Source: CAWJFJ01 sp963800065 (GTDB lineage: Bacteria > Actinomycetota > Acidimicrobiia > Acidimicrobiales > UBA8190). Taken from it: a DNA stretch of 64,000 nucleotides. Below the pieces are notes generated by a model. It searched no databases and was not told the origin of the DNA. It saw only the letters and a program-made list of their open reading frames with translations. Position 1 is the stretch's first letter. The number at the start of each line of letters is the position of its first letter. Below, one piece after another: positions 8,805 through 17,727 of this stretch. The translations under genes and the position numbers were made by a program. The stretch is taken from assembly GCA_963800065.1 (NCBI GenBank), contig CAWCZO010000010.1:372001-436000 (forward strand), read 5' to 3'.

Positions 8805-9125
8805 TCAGCCGTCTGCCGTGTGACGCACGGGAGCGGCGAAACCGATGCGGCGCCCCGGCCGCTCGGCGTTCGGTGACCCGCCGTTCGGTGACCCGGCGTC
8901 GCGTGGCGACGATCCGTCGGCCGCTGTCGGCGAGAGCTCGGTCCACCCTCCTCCGGGTCGGCTGAGCCAGTGGACCTTCGGCCGGGTGGGTCGGCCCGAG
9001 ACCGTCAGTGCCCCGCAGGTGCAGGTGGCCGTGTCCCAGGCGTGGCGGAGCGTGAGCACGTCGAGACAGGTCTCGCACCGCAACCGGCGCGGGCATGCCG
9101 GCCGGCGCCGGTCAGGCGTGGGCAC
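8805..9125 (-). CDS. Small zinc-ribbon-like protein (hypothetical)
   Basis: This roughly 106-residue reading frame contains RCETCLDVLTLRH and TCTCGALTVSGRP, a CxxC plus CxC pair that could bind one zinc ion, followed by VHWLSRPGGGW. The start is taken as GTG 9125, overlapping the end of clpP by 14 bp; GTG 9161 is an alternative. It lies downstream of clpP on the same strand, so it may be cotranscribed. The Arg/Pro/Ser-rich C-terminus looks disordered. I do not recognise a family and the coding call is moderate. Confidence 0.45.
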   Translation of the reverse strand: MPTPDRRRPACPRRLRCETCLDVLTLRHAWDTATCTCGALTVSGRPTRPKVHWLSRPGGGWTELSPTAADGSSPRDAGSPNGGSPNAERPGRRIGFAAPVRHTADG

Positions 9126-9783
9126 CGGAGAGCTCGCGTCCGGCACCGGCCTCGTCGGCACGGACCGATCCCGCCCCCGGAGCGCACAGGCCGCGGGTGG
9201 GGGCGATGATCTCGTCGATGAGCCCGTAGTCCTTGGCCTCCTCGGGTGTCATGAAGTAGTCCCGGTCGATGTCACGCTCGACACGGTCGACGGGCTGGCC
9301 GGAGTGGAAGGCGATGATCTCGGCCATCCGCCTGGTGGTGGCCAGGACCTCTTTCAGGTGGATGGCCATGTCGCTCGGCGCGCCCCTCGTCCCGGCCGTG
9401 CCCTGGTGGATCATGATCTTCGAATTGGGAAGGGCGAACCGCTTCCCGGGGGCGCCACCGGCCAGGATCATGGCCGCCGCCGACATCCCCATCCCCACGC
9501 AGATGGTGGAGACGTCACAGTGGACGTGCTGAATGACGTCGTAGATGGCCATCCCGGCGTAGGCCATGCCGCCGGGCGAGTTGATGTAGAGGGCGATGTC
9601 GCGTTCGGGGTCTTCGGCGTCGAGGTAGAGGATCTCGGCCACCAGGAGATTGGCGATCTGGTCGTCGACCTCCTGGCCCAGGAAGACGATCCGCTCCTTG
9701 AGCAACAATGAGTAGATGTCGAACGAGCGGTCGCCGCGGGCCGTCTGGTCGATCACCATGGGGATCAAAGATTGACTCAGCAC
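9112..9783 (-). CDS. clpP: ATP-dependent Clp protease proteolytic subunit
   Basis: The 223-residue protein is a full-length ClpP serine protease: LIPMVIDQTARGDRSFDIYS at the N-terminus, YINSPGG, Ser101 in VGMGMSAAAM, His126 in KIMIHQ and Asp175 in DRDYFM. It forms the tetradecameric chamber that degrades substrates delivered by ClpX or ClpC. GTG 9783 is preferred as start because GAGGAGAGG lies upstream; ATG 9759 is possible. It is divergent from an XRE regulator and a ClpP-like pseudoenzyme, which suggests regulation from the AT-rich gap between them. Confidence 0.93.
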   Translation of the reverse strand: MLSQSLIPMVIDQTARGDRSFDIYSLLLKERIVFLGQEVDDQIANLLVAEILYLDAEDPERDIALYINSPGGMAYAGMAIYDVIQHVHCDVSTICVGMGMSAAAMILAGGAPGKRFALPNSKIMIHQGTAGTRGAPSDMAIHLKEVLATTRRMAEIIAFHSGQPVDRVERDIDRDYFMTPEEAKDYGLIDEIIAPTRGLCAPGAGSVRADEAGAGRELSGAHA

Positions 9784-9818
9784 GCCGACCGCCTCTCCTC
9801 GGTGGGACACCCATCGCA

Positions 9819-9853
9819 GGTATCTCTCGTATGAGATATCATATATGACGTCA
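9819..9853. promoter_or_regulatory. Divergent promoter/operator between clpP and the XRE gene
   Basis: This AT-rich island in very GC-rich DNA holds an imperfect dyad GGTATCTC-N6-GAGATATC (9819-9840, 7 of 8 positions paired) and a TGACGTCA palindrome (9846-9853) touching the XRE start codon. TATCAT at 9837-9842 could be a -10 element for the XRE gene. No ribosome-binding site precedes its ATG, so the transcript may be leaderless. Confidence 0.5.
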
Positions 9854-10131
9854 TGAATGAACGGCGCCACGAACCGAAACTTCCCGGGTTCGCCGAGATG
9901 GCGGCCCGGCGCCGAGCCCTGGCCGAGGAGCTGGTCGAGCGGCGGATCTCGCTGGGTCTGTCCCAGACCGAGGTGGCGGCGCGGATGGGGACGTCGCAGT
10001 CGGCCGTGGCCCGCCTGGAGACGGGGCAGGTGGACGTCCGTCTCTCCACCCTGGAGCGCTACGCCGCCGCCGTCGACAACGTCATCGACTTCCACCTGGG
10101 GGGCGAGCCGCCCCGGAGCCGGAAGGACTGA
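9853..10131 (+). CDS. XRE-family transcriptional regulator
   Basis: The 92-residue protein has a single helix-turn-helix at about residues 30-85 (ISLGLSQTEVAARMGTSQSA followed by VARLETGQ and LERYAAAVD). Proteins of this type bind DNA as dimers and commonly repress their own promoter. Its ATG at 9853 has no Shine-Dalgarno sequence and lies at a palindrome, so leaderless and autoregulated expression is likely. It is divergent from clpP and is followed after one base by the ClpP-like pseudoenzyme gene, implying a joint role in controlling Clp proteolysis (inference). Confidence 0.87.
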   Translation: MNERRHEPKLPGFAEMAARRRALAEELVERRISLGLSQTEVAARMGTSQSAVARLETGQVDVRLSTLERYAAAVDNVIDFHLGGEPPRSRKD

Positions 10132-10132
10132 C

Positions 10133-10669
10133 ATGGCCCCCGCCCCCTTCGGCGACCAGGTCATGTCGTCCCTGTTCGCCCGGCGGATCGTCGTCGTCCA
10201 CGGGGAGCTCACCAATGACAGGGCCTCGGAGACGGCCGCCGCCCTCCTGACCCTCGACGCCCTGGGCGACGAGCACGTCGAGCTCCGCCTCCAGGCGCCC
10301 ACGGCGTCGTGGGAAGCGGCCGGGGTCCTCATCGACGTCATCGACGTTCTCGGCGTCCCCGTCCACACCGTGGCCCTCGGACTGGTCGGCGGCGGTGTGG
10401 TCGGCGTCCTGGCCGTCGGGGCGCACAGGGCCATCTCGCCCCATGCCCGGCTCCATCTCCGGCACCCCGAGACCTCGGCGTCGGGACGACCGGGCGACAT
10501 CTCCCGGACCATCGAGGCCCAGACCTCGCTCCAGGCCGAGTTCCAACGGCTTCTGGCCGAGCGGACGGGCCGGCCGGTGCTCGAGATCGAAGAGGAGTGG
10601 GGCCGCGGCGGCTACCTCGACGCCCCCAGCGCCATCGCCCTGGGCTACGCCGACGCCCTGTCGGTCTGA
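10133..10669 (+). CDS. ClpP-like pseudoprotease lacking the catalytic triad
   Basis: The 178-residue protein follows the ClpP fold: LFARRIVVVHGELTNDRASE, then ELRLQAPTASWEAAGVLIDV, the ALGLVGGGVVGVLAVG handle region and GYADAL at the end. Aligned by eye with the neighbouring ClpP, the nucleophile Ser is replaced by Gly near residue 87, the His by Arg near 110 (a His lies at 111), and the Asp by Gly in GRGGYL. It should therefore be proteolytically inactive, perhaps a structural or regulatory ring subunit like ClpR. It begins one base after the XRE gene stop, so the pair forms an operon. Confidence 0.72.
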   Translation: MAPAPFGDQVMSSLFARRIVVVHGELTNDRASETAAALLTLDALGDEHVELRLQAPTASWEAAGVLIDVIDVLGVPVHTVALGLVGGGVVGVLAVGAHRAISPHARLHLRHPETSASGRPGDISRTIEAQTSLQAEFQRLLAERTGRPVLEIEEEWGRGGYLDAPSAIALGYADALSV

Positions 10670-10756
10670 CGAACCCACTCCCACCGCCGTTGGAGGCCTC
10701 GGCGGCCCGAGATCATCGGCGTCGCTCGCTGGGAACGGAGAGACCGATTCCGGCCG

Positions 10757-11417
10757 TCAGCGCGCCGTAGCCAGTCCGGACTCGTAGGCGAACACGACCA
10801 ACTGGGCCCGGTCACGGGCGCCGAGTTTGGCCAGGATACGGCTGACGTGGGTCTTGGCCGTGGCCGCGCTCATATGGAGCTCTTCGGCGATCTCGGCGTT
10901 GGATCGGCCGCGGGCGACCAGCACCAGCACCTCCTGCTCCCGGGGAGTGACGGACCCGAGGAGCGTGGTGTCCTGGTGCCGGGGGGTCGAACGCGAGGCG
11001 AATTCGGCGATGAGCATCTTGGTGACACTGGGAGCGAGCAGGGCGTTGCCCCCGGCGATGACGGTGATGGCGTCGAGTAGATCCTGCGGCGGCGTGTCCT
11101 TCAGGAGGAAGCCGCTGGCGCCAGCCTTGAGCGCTTCATAGACGTACTCGTCGAGCTCGAAGGTGGTGAGGATGAGGACGCGGCGTGGCTCCATCGCCCC
11201 GGGCGGCGATGATCTGTCTGGTGGCTTCGATGCCGTCCATCGCCGGCATGCGGATGTCCATGAGGACGACGTCAGGGGAGGTCTCGCGCACGACACGCAC
11301 GGCCTCGACGCCGTCGGCCGCCTCCCCCACCACGGTGAAATCGGGCGCCGAGTCGACCAGAACCTTGAAGCCGGCGCGCACGAGAGCCTGATCGTCGACC
11401 ACCACCACGGTGATCAC
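10757..11417 (-). CDS. NarL/LuxR-family response regulator (frameshifted)
   Basis: The receiver domain starts at ATG 11417 (ITVVVVDDQALVRAG), with phosphoacceptor Asp in DVVLMDIRMPAMDG. The frame breaks at about 11197-11203 in a CCCCGGG run; the other frame continues with RRVLILTTFELDEYVYEALK and a LuxR-type DNA-binding domain (VTPREQEVLVLVARGRSNAE, then TAKTHVSRILAKLG). One base change restores a normal protein of about 219 residues, so a sequence error is likely. Its start overlaps the kinase stop by 4 bp. It should act on the adjacent ABC exporter genes. Confidence 0.85.
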
Positions 11418-12667
11418 GAGGCCATCAGATTCTCGATGGGAAAACGGGCCAGCACGGCGAAGCCGCCCTCGGGTCGGGGACCAGCCGACAATGCCCCGTC
11501 GTAGAGGGCCACCCGCTCGCGCATGCCGACGATCCCATGATGGGCTTCCTGATCGTCGGCTCCGACCGGACCGGGCCCGACCGGAGCGGTGGTTCGATTG
11601 TCGGTGCCCCGGCCGTCGTCCCTCACCTCGACGACGAGCGCGTCGCCCTCATCGCGGATCTCGATCAGAACACGGGCCGGCCCGGCGTGTTTCACGACAT
11701 TGGTGAGTGCTTCTTGGATGATCCGGTAGATCGAGAGCCCCACGGTGGGGGTGACGGTCCGCACCGCCGTGCTCCGCACGTCGAGATCGACGGTGTACCC
11801 GGCCGTCTGGACCTGTTCGATCAGGGGGCCGAGAGAGCCGACACCGGGGGCTGGCGCCAAGGCCGCTGGCGCGCCGTCGTCGCGTCGCAGGACCCCGAGC
11901 ATGCGCCGGAGCTCGTCCAGAGCCGAGCGGCTGGTGGCCTCCACCGCGGCCAGCGCCTTTTTCGCCTCGGCCGGTTGGTCGTCGATCACGTGACGACCGA
12001 CCCCCGATTGGACGGCGATGACGCTCAGGCTGTGCGCCACCACGTCGTGGAGGTCGCGGGCGATCTGCAGTCGCTCTTCGGCCACCGAACGCTGAGCCCG
12101 TTCCACCGTCTCCCGCTGACGCTGGGCCGCCTGCTCGGTCAGGCCCGCCGTGTAGGTGCGTCGGGTCCGGACGCTGTCACCGACGAACCACGCGGCAATG
12201 GCCACCACCGACGCCGGATTGAGGAGTCCGCCCTGATGGTACGAGAAGCGGTAGACACCGGAAGCAACCGTGAAACAGACGAGGGCGACAGCCAACGCCG
12301 GGAGGGACCGACGCCGCTCGTGGATCGACGCCACCTGGTACATGGGGAAGGCTACTAAGGCGTCGGCGATCGGGCTCATGTTCGTCGCCGTGTCCACCGT
12401 GATGACGACGATCATGAGATAGAGCGACGTGTTGGGCAGGCGGCGGCGGAGAGCGATCGAGAGTCCCGCCAGGAGAGCCGAGAGGACGAGAACGCCGTTG
12501 CCGCCGCCGTTGCCGTTGCCCACGTTGAATCCGACGGCTTGGTGGGTGGCCACGATGACGAAGAGAGCGGCGATAGCGAGATCGATGAACTGCAGCTGCA
12601 GGGGCGAGACGCGATGCAGAAGCGGGGGACGTGGTGGTGGACGTTGCGTCTGATCGGATCCACTCAC
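11414..12667 (-). CDS. Sensor histidine kinase (HisKA_3, DesK/NarX-like)
   Basis: The 417-residue protein has four to five membrane segments in its first 180 residues, then a dimerisation helix with the phosphoacceptor His in RDLHDVVAHSLS, an N-box YRIIQEALTNVVKHA, and the glycine motif DDGRGT. It autophosphorylates and passes phosphate to the overlapping response regulator. It is divergent from an ABC exporter, a common arrangement for systems that sense membrane stress or antimicrobial compounds and induce the exporter. The start is GTG 12667. Confidence 0.9.
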   Translation of the reverse strand: MSGSDQTQRPPPRPPLLHRVSPLQLQFIDLAIAALFVIVATHQAVGFNVGNGNGGGNGVLVLSALLAGLSIALRRRLPNTSLYLMIVVITVDTATNMSPIADALVAFPMYQVASIHERRRSLPALAVALVCFTVASGVYRFSYHQGGLLNPASVVAIAAWFVGDSVRTRRTYTAGLTEQAAQRQRETVERAQRSVAEERLQIARDLHDVVAHSLSVIAVQSGVGRHVIDDQPAEAKKALAAVEATSRSALDELRRMLGVLRRDDGAPAALAPAPGVGSLGPLIEQVQTAGYTVDLDVRSTAVRTVTPTVGLSIYRIIQEALTNVVKHAGPARVLIEIRDEGDALVVEVRDDGRGTDNRTTAPVGPGPVGADDQEAHHGIVGMRERVALYDGALSAGPRPEGGFAVLARFPIENLMAS

Positions 12668-12843
12668 GCCATTGAGCCTACTGACCGGCCCGTGGTTCGG
12701 ACATCGCCCGGGCCGCCTTTTCTGCCGTACTCCCGGGGGAGTAGACGACCGCTCGAAACGCCGGCCGGCTGCGCCTCAGGGTGTAGAGGGAAAGCGACCA
12801 CCGGCCGACGACGCCGCCGACGTCTCCGTGCCAAGGTCGAGGG

Positions 12844-13821
12844 ATGACCACCGCCACCATGGTCGATGTCCCGGACCGGCAGGCCGCTGACGGCCAGTGG
12901 GCGGTGGAGACCCACGGGCTGACCAAGCGGTTCGGGGAGAACGCGGCCGTGAACGGCGTGGAGCTCCTCGTCCCCCGGGGATGCGCCTTCGGCTACCTGG
13001 GACCCAACGGCGCCGGCAAGACGACGCTCATCCGTGTGCTCCTGGGATTGACCCGTGCCGACTCCGGCACCATGTCTCTGCTCGGCTACGACGTCCCCCG
13101 GCAGCGCGCCGCCGCCCTGGCCCGGGTGGGGGCCATCGTCGACGAGCCCCGGTTCCACGGTCACCTGACCGGACGGCAGAACCTGCAACTGCTGGCCGCC
13201 GCCCGGGAGCCGGAGGCGAAGAACCGCATCGGCCCGGCCCTCGAACGCGTCGGCATCCTCCACCGCGCCGACGACAAGGTGTCGAAGTACTCGATGGGCA
13301 TGCGCCAACGCCTGGGGGTGGCCGCCTGCCTGATCGGAGACCCGCAGCTGCTGATCCTGGACGAGCCCATGAACGGACTCGACCCGGCGGGGATGCACGA
13401 GATGCGCGACATGATCCTGTCGCTGGTGGCCGAGGGCCGCACCGTCGTGCTGTCGTCCCACCTCCTCGACGAGGTGGAGCGGACCTGTGACGCCGTGGCC
13501 ATCGTGGACCACGGTAACGTCATCCGCCAGGGACCGATCGCGGAACTGCTGGCCGGGGCCTCGGTCGCTCTCCAGGTCGAGTGTTCGGAGCCCGATCGGG
13601 CCCGGGGCCTCCTCGACGGCACCACGCCGGCGGCGCACATCGAGGTCGATCCGTCGGGACTGGGGATCACCCTCCCGGCCGGGACGCAGCGGCCCGTCAT
13701 CGCCGAGATCAATCGCGTGCTGGTGGAGGGCGGGATCTCGGTGTACCGACTGCAGGAATTCCAGGCTTCGCTCGAATCCTGGTTCCTGTCCGTGACCAGC
13801 CGACTGGGGGACACCGAATGA
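12844..13821 (+). CDS. ABC transporter ATP-binding protein
   Basis: The 325-residue ATPase has Walker A GPNGAGKTT near residue 57, signature YSMGMRQRL, Walker B LLILDEPMNGLDP and switch His in SSHLLDE. The sequence resembles the DrrA/BcrA export type. A C-terminal domain of about 100 residues follows the ATPase core. It overlaps the permease gene by ATGA, so the two are translated together. The divergent two-component genes probably control it. The exported compound may be a lipid or drug; this is inference. Confidence 0.92.
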   Translation: MTTATMVDVPDRQAADGQWAVETHGLTKRFGENAAVNGVELLVPRGCAFGYLGPNGAGKTTLIRVLLGLTRADSGTMSLLGYDVPRQRAAALARVGAIVDEPRFHGHLTGRQNLQLLAAAREPEAKNRIGPALERVGILHRADDKVSKYSMGMRQRLGVAACLIGDPQLLILDEPMNGLDPAGMHEMRDMILSLVAEGRTVVLSSHLLDEVERTCDAVAIVDHGNVIRQGPIAELLAGASVALQVECSEPDRARGLLDGTTPAAHIEVDPSGLGITLPAGTQRPVIAEINRVLVEGGISVYRLQEFQASLESWFLSVTSRLGDTE

Positions 13822-14996
13822 CCACCGTGACCGACGTCAGCCTGGCCGTACCGGCGGGGTCGCCGGCAACCGGGACCGACCACCGGGGATCGTGGATCCC
13901 CAACGGCGCCATGATCACCACCCGCATCATGGAGCTGCGCAAACGGCGGGGTCTCATGATCGCCCTGGTGGTGGTGAACATCGGCATCCCCACCCTCTTT
14001 CTCGTCATCCGGTTGCTGGCCCACGCCTTCGCTCCGAAGTCCTACGGGCCGGCCGGCGGCTACGACATCTACACCAGCCTGGTAGCCGGCGTCATGTACG
14101 TCTTCGGCTTCATCGTGGCCGCCACCTTGGGCTGCACGGCCGGATCGGTCGACCTCTCCGAGGGGATGTTCCGGCACCTGGTGGTGACCGGCCGGTCGCG
14201 GTTGTCCCTCTACCTGGCCCGCATCCCGGCCGGGTTGGCCATCGTGGTGCCCTTGGTGGCCATCGGCTTCACCATCGTCTGCACCGTGTGCGTGTTCGCC
14301 GCTCCGACCCAGCTCAACTACGACGGTGTCACCGTGCCCGTCCACCTGTCGCGTGCCGGTTTCGAGAACTGGGCGGCCGACCACGCCGACGAGGTCGTCT
14401 GCGACCTCCCCTTCCGGATCGGGCCGTCGTCGTCGATCGGTCCCGTGGTCCAGGCCGTCCCCTGCGGTCCCAACGGTCCGGGCCGCGTGTCGAAGCAACC
14501 CGCGGGAGTGACGCCCCCACCCCAACCGACACAGGCCCAGGTCCGCGCCGCGGCCAGACAGATCGCCGGGATGGACTATGCGGACTACACCCGGCAGTTC
14601 CTGTATCCGTCGGACTCCCTGATGATCAAGAGCGGGCTCTGGCTGGAGCTCGAGGCCGTCATCGGCTTCGTCGTCGGCCTGGGGTTGGCGTCGCTCCTGG
14701 GACAGAGGACGGTGGCGGTGGTCCTGTTGATCGTGCTCGAGATCATCCTGACGCCACTCGTGTCCACCCACGTCATCCCCCACATGATCAACGGCGAGCG
14801 GGGGGTGGTCGGACTGGCCATGGCTCATCTGGAGCCGGGAGGTTTGCCCGTCGTCTTCACCGGGGGCGGCGGTCCGGGCGGCGGCGGTAACAATCTGGTG
14901 CCCGAGTCGATCACCGTGTCGGTGTGCGTCATCGTGGCCTGGCTGGTGGGCTGGACCGTCCTCGGCGCCTGGCGGATGATGACCAGGGACGCCTGA
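13818..14996 (+). CDS. ABC transporter permease
   Basis: The 392-residue membrane protein has about six hydrophobic segments. An extracytoplasmic loop of more than 100 residues, rich in Pro and Gln (PPPQPTQAQVRAAARQ), separates segments three and four. The start at 13818 lies within the ATPase stop. It forms the channel of an ABC-2 type exporter with the upstream ATPase. A glycine run (GGGGPGGGGNN) sits before the last membrane segment. Its long loop is unusual for a short ABC-2 permease. Confidence 0.85.
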   Translation: MTTVTDVSLAVPAGSPATGTDHRGSWIPNGAMITTRIMELRKRRGLMIALVVVNIGIPTLFLVIRLLAHAFAPKSYGPAGGYDIYTSLVAGVMYVFGFIVAATLGCTAGSVDLSEGMFRHLVVTGRSRLSLYLARIPAGLAIVVPLVAIGFTIVCTVCVFAAPTQLNYDGVTVPVHLSRAGFENWAADHADEVVCDLPFRIGPSSSIGPVVQAVPCGPNGPGRVSKQPAGVTPPPQPTQAQVRAAARQIAGMDYADYTRQFLYPSDSLMIKSGLWLELEAVIGFVVGLGLASLLGQRTVAVVLLIVLEIILTPLVSTHVIPHMINGERGVVGLAMAHLEPGGLPVVFTGGGGPGGGGNNLVPESITVSVCVIVAWLVGWTVLGAWRMMTRDA

Positions 14997-15107
14997 GCCG
15001 AAGGGGAGGCCCGGGTCAGCGCCCCGCAGCCGTTCGAGTGCTCTCGGACTGGGCGGCGACCCGTCCGCAAAACTCCCTTCGCCGTGCCTTCAGGCTGGTT
15101 GCGGGAT

Positions 15108-16070
15108 CTACCAGAGGATGGGGAACACCGTTGTGTGGCCTTCCAGTCCCTTGAGTACGAGCGCCCTGGCCTCGCCGAGGGGAAAGGCGCCGGCGAGGTT
15201 GTCCTGTACCACCTGCGAGGCCAGGATCTCGCCACCTGAGGCGGCGGCGGATAGTCGAGCTGCAATCACGACCGTCCGACCGAAGAAGTCCCCGCCCTCA
15301 ATTTTGGCGTTCCCCGTGTGCATTCCTACCCGGATCGCCACTGGGACCCCGGCCCACCCTGCGCTCAGTGAGCGCTGAATCGCCGCCGCGCAGGCAGCTG
15401 CCGACCCGGCGGCCGAGAAGGCGAGCATGAACCCATCACCCTGGCCTTTGACGACGGCGCCACCGAAAAGGGCCGTCTGCTGCCTTACGGCGGTGTCATG
15501 CCACTCGAGCAGCTCTAGCCAACTGGATTCACCAAGAGACTCCATCAGGGCCGTCGACCCTTCGATGTCGGTGAACATGATCGTCGTCGTGCCATCGGGG
15601 GCCGTGGCCGTGACCGGAGGGCGCTCGTCTTGGACCAGGGTCAGTATTTCTTCGACCGCCGTCGTCAGTGCCACCCCCAAAGACTCCTCGTTGGCGACAG
15701 GCATAGACAGATGCCAATGGACAATGCGCCAATGTGCGCCCTCCTCGCGCAAGACGAGAGTGGTGCGGGTCATGATCGATGGCATTCCCTCCACCACCAT
15801 GAGTGCACGGCCGATGACCCAACCGACGGTCGCTTCCTTCCAGGCGACCGTCTCCTCAGGCTCGAAATGGATAGGCGGCATCTCCGAGAACTGCACCCGT
15901 ATCATGGCGGCGATCGCATCGGGCCCCACCCACCATTCGTCGGGTGCCGTGCCGATGACCATCGAACCCGGTTGATGCGAGATCCCGTCGATGAAGGTCT
16001 CGGTATCAAAGGTGTCAAACGACCGATACATCCGCTCCATCAAAAAGACGAGTTCGGGGGCTGGCTCCAT
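15108..16070 (-). CDS. SnoaL-like domain fused to class III nucleotide cyclase
   Basis: The 320-residue protein begins at ATG 16070. Residues 1-135 resemble a SnoaL/NTF2-like pocket (WWVGPDAIAAMIRVQF, then EEGAHWRIVHWHLS). From about residue 165 a class III adenylate/guanylate cyclase domain follows, with metal-binding Asp in IMFTDIEGSTALM, the second in VKGQGDGFMLAF, and RVGMHTGNA. It should make a cyclic nucleotide, perhaps gated by a ligand bound to the N-terminal pocket. Codon usage is less GC-rich than its neighbours, which may reflect transfer. Confidence 0.85.
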   Translation of the reverse strand: MEPAPELVFLMERMYRSFDTFDTETFIDGISHQPGSMVIGTAPDEWWVGPDAIAAMIRVQFSEMPPIHFEPEETVAWKEATVGWVIGRALMVVEGMPSIMTRTTLVLREEGAHWRIVHWHLSMPVANEESLGVALTTAVEEILTLVQDERPPVTATAPDGTTTIMFTDIEGSTALMESLGESSWLELLEWHDTAVRQQTALFGGAVVKGQGDGFMLAFSAAGSAAACAAAIQRSLSAGWAGVPVAIRVGMHTGNAKIEGGDFFGRTVVIAARLSAAASGGEILASQVVQDNLAGAFPLGEARALVLKGLEGHTTVFPILW

Positions 16071-16231
16071 GCTGGAAACGATAGGCGTCCTGCCCTGTAC
16101 ACCCGATGGTGATCGGGGACAAGCCAGATCCCTCTGTGTGGACCATCCGCCAGGCCGATCCCGGTACAACGAAGTCGAGGCGGCCGGCAAGGTATGGCCT
16201 GCGGGGCCGTCGACAGGTCGAGGAAGAATCC

Positions 16232-17725
16232 TCAGCCCACCGCGCCGGGGAGACCCATGGCCTTCACCTCGAGGTACTCCTCGAAGCCCTCGACACCGTT
16301 CTCGCGGCCGAGGCCGGACTGGCGGTAGCCGCCGAAGGGGACGTCGGGGGCGTTGTACATCCCGCCGTTCACCATGAGGGTGCCCGCCCGGATGCGGCGG
16401 GCCACGGCCAGGGCGCGCTCCTCCGACGCCGAGGTCACCGCCCCCGAGAGGCCGTAGATCGAGTCGTTGGCGATGCGGACGGCGTCGTCGTCGTCGTCGA
16501 AGGCGCAGATGACGAGGACGGGACCGAAGATCTCCTCCTGGGCGATCGTCGACTTGGGGTTCACGTCGGCGAAGAGGGTGGGCTCGACGTAGAAGCCCTT
16601 GGGCAGGTGGGCGGGGATGCCGCCGCCGCGGACCAGGCGGGCCCCGTCGGTCTTACCCTTCTCGATGTAGCCGAGAACCCGCTCGCGCTGCTTGGCGCTG
16701 ATCAGCGGTCCCTGGAAGTTGGACTCGTCCCAGGGGTCGCCGTAGGTGACCGAGGCCATCCCCTCGGCCGCCATCTCGACGGCCTCGTCGTAGCGGGAGC
16801 GGTGGACGAGAAGGCGCGTGGTGATGGCGCAGCCCTGGCCCGAGTGGGTGCAGACGCCCATGGCGCTGATGGGGACCGAGGAGGCCAGGTCGGCGTCCTC
16901 CAGGACGATGTTGGCCGACTTTCCGCCGAGCTCCAGGAAGACCTTCTTCACCGTGTCCGAGGCCTTGGCCATGATGTGGCGACCGGTGACGGTGGACCCC
17001 GTGAAGGTGATCATGTCGACACGGGCGTCGGTGGTGAGGACCTCCCCCACCAGATGGTCCGAGGAGGCCACGACGTTCACCACCCCGGCCGGGAAGTCGG
17101 TCTCCTCGGCGATCAGCCGGCCGAGGAAGGTGGCCGACCACGGGGTGTCGGGCGCCGGCTTGAGCACCATCGTGTTCCCCGCCGCCAGGGCGGGGCCGAG
17201 CTTGGCCAGGTTCAGGTAGAGGGGGAAGTTCCAGGGGGTGATGGCCCCCACCACGCCGATGGGCTCCCGGCGGATCAGGCGGCGCTGGGGCTGGCCGAAG
17301 ACCTCACGGACGGGCAGCCAGTGCTCGTACTCGTACTGGTCGGGCCGGGCCGCCCAGTAGCCGAGATCGTCGATGGGGCCGTCCACCTGCATGATGTGGG
17401 TCAGCATCACGGGGCTGCCGACCTCGGCCACCACGATGTGACGGAGCTCCTCCTTGTGGGCCTCGAGGGCGGCGTGGAGCTGCTCCAGGCAACGGCGCCG
17501 GAAGGCGTGGTCGGTGGCCCAGGTGGTCTCGTCGAAGGCGCGCCGCGCCGCGGCGATGGCCTGGGCCATGTCGGCCGTGGTCCCGTCGGCGGTCTCGCCG
17601 AGCGACTCCTCGGTGGCCGGGTCGATGTTGGCGAAGGTCTGGCCGCCGCTCGCCTCGACGAGCGTCCCGTCGATCAGAAGACGCGGCTCGCCGCGCACCT
17701 CGGGTCGTGTCGTCGACTCGGTCAT
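16232..17725 (-). CDS. NAD(P)-dependent aldehyde dehydrogenase
   Basis: The 497-residue protein is a complete aldehyde dehydrogenase: TPWNFPLYLNLAKLGPALAA, the Rossmann TFTGSTVTGRHI, general base Glu in LELGGKSANIV and nucleophile Cys in HSGQGCAITTR, ending with PFGGYRQSGLGRENG. It oxidises an aldehyde to a carboxylic acid in the cytoplasm. It starts 2 bp after the acyl-CoA synthetase stop, so the pair forms an operon that could turn an aldehyde first into an acid and then into its CoA thioester (inference). Confidence 0.94.
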   Translation of the reverse strand: MTESTTRPEVRGEPRLLIDGTLVEASGGQTFANIDPATEESLGETADGTTADMAQAIAAARRAFDETTWATDHAFRRRCLEQLHAALEAHKEELRHIVVAEVGSPVMLTHIMQVDGPIDDLGYWAARPDQYEYEHWLPVREVFGQPQRRLIRREPIGVVGAITPWNFPLYLNLAKLGPALAAGNTMVLKPAPDTPWSATFLGRLIAEETDFPAGVVNVVASSDHLVGEVLTTDARVDMITFTGSTVTGRHIMAKASDTVKKVFLELGGKSANIVLEDADLASSVPISAMGVCTHSGQGCAITTRLLVHRSRYDEAVEMAAEGMASVTYGDPWDESNFQGPLISAKQRERVLGYIEKGKTDGARLVRGGGIPAHLPKGFYVEPTLFADVNPKSTIAQEEIFGPVLVICAFDDDDDAVRIANDSIYGLSGAVTSASEERALAVARRIRAGTLMVNGGMYNAPDVPFGGYRQSGLGRENGVEGFEEYLEVKAMGLPGAVG

Positions 17726-17727
17726 GA

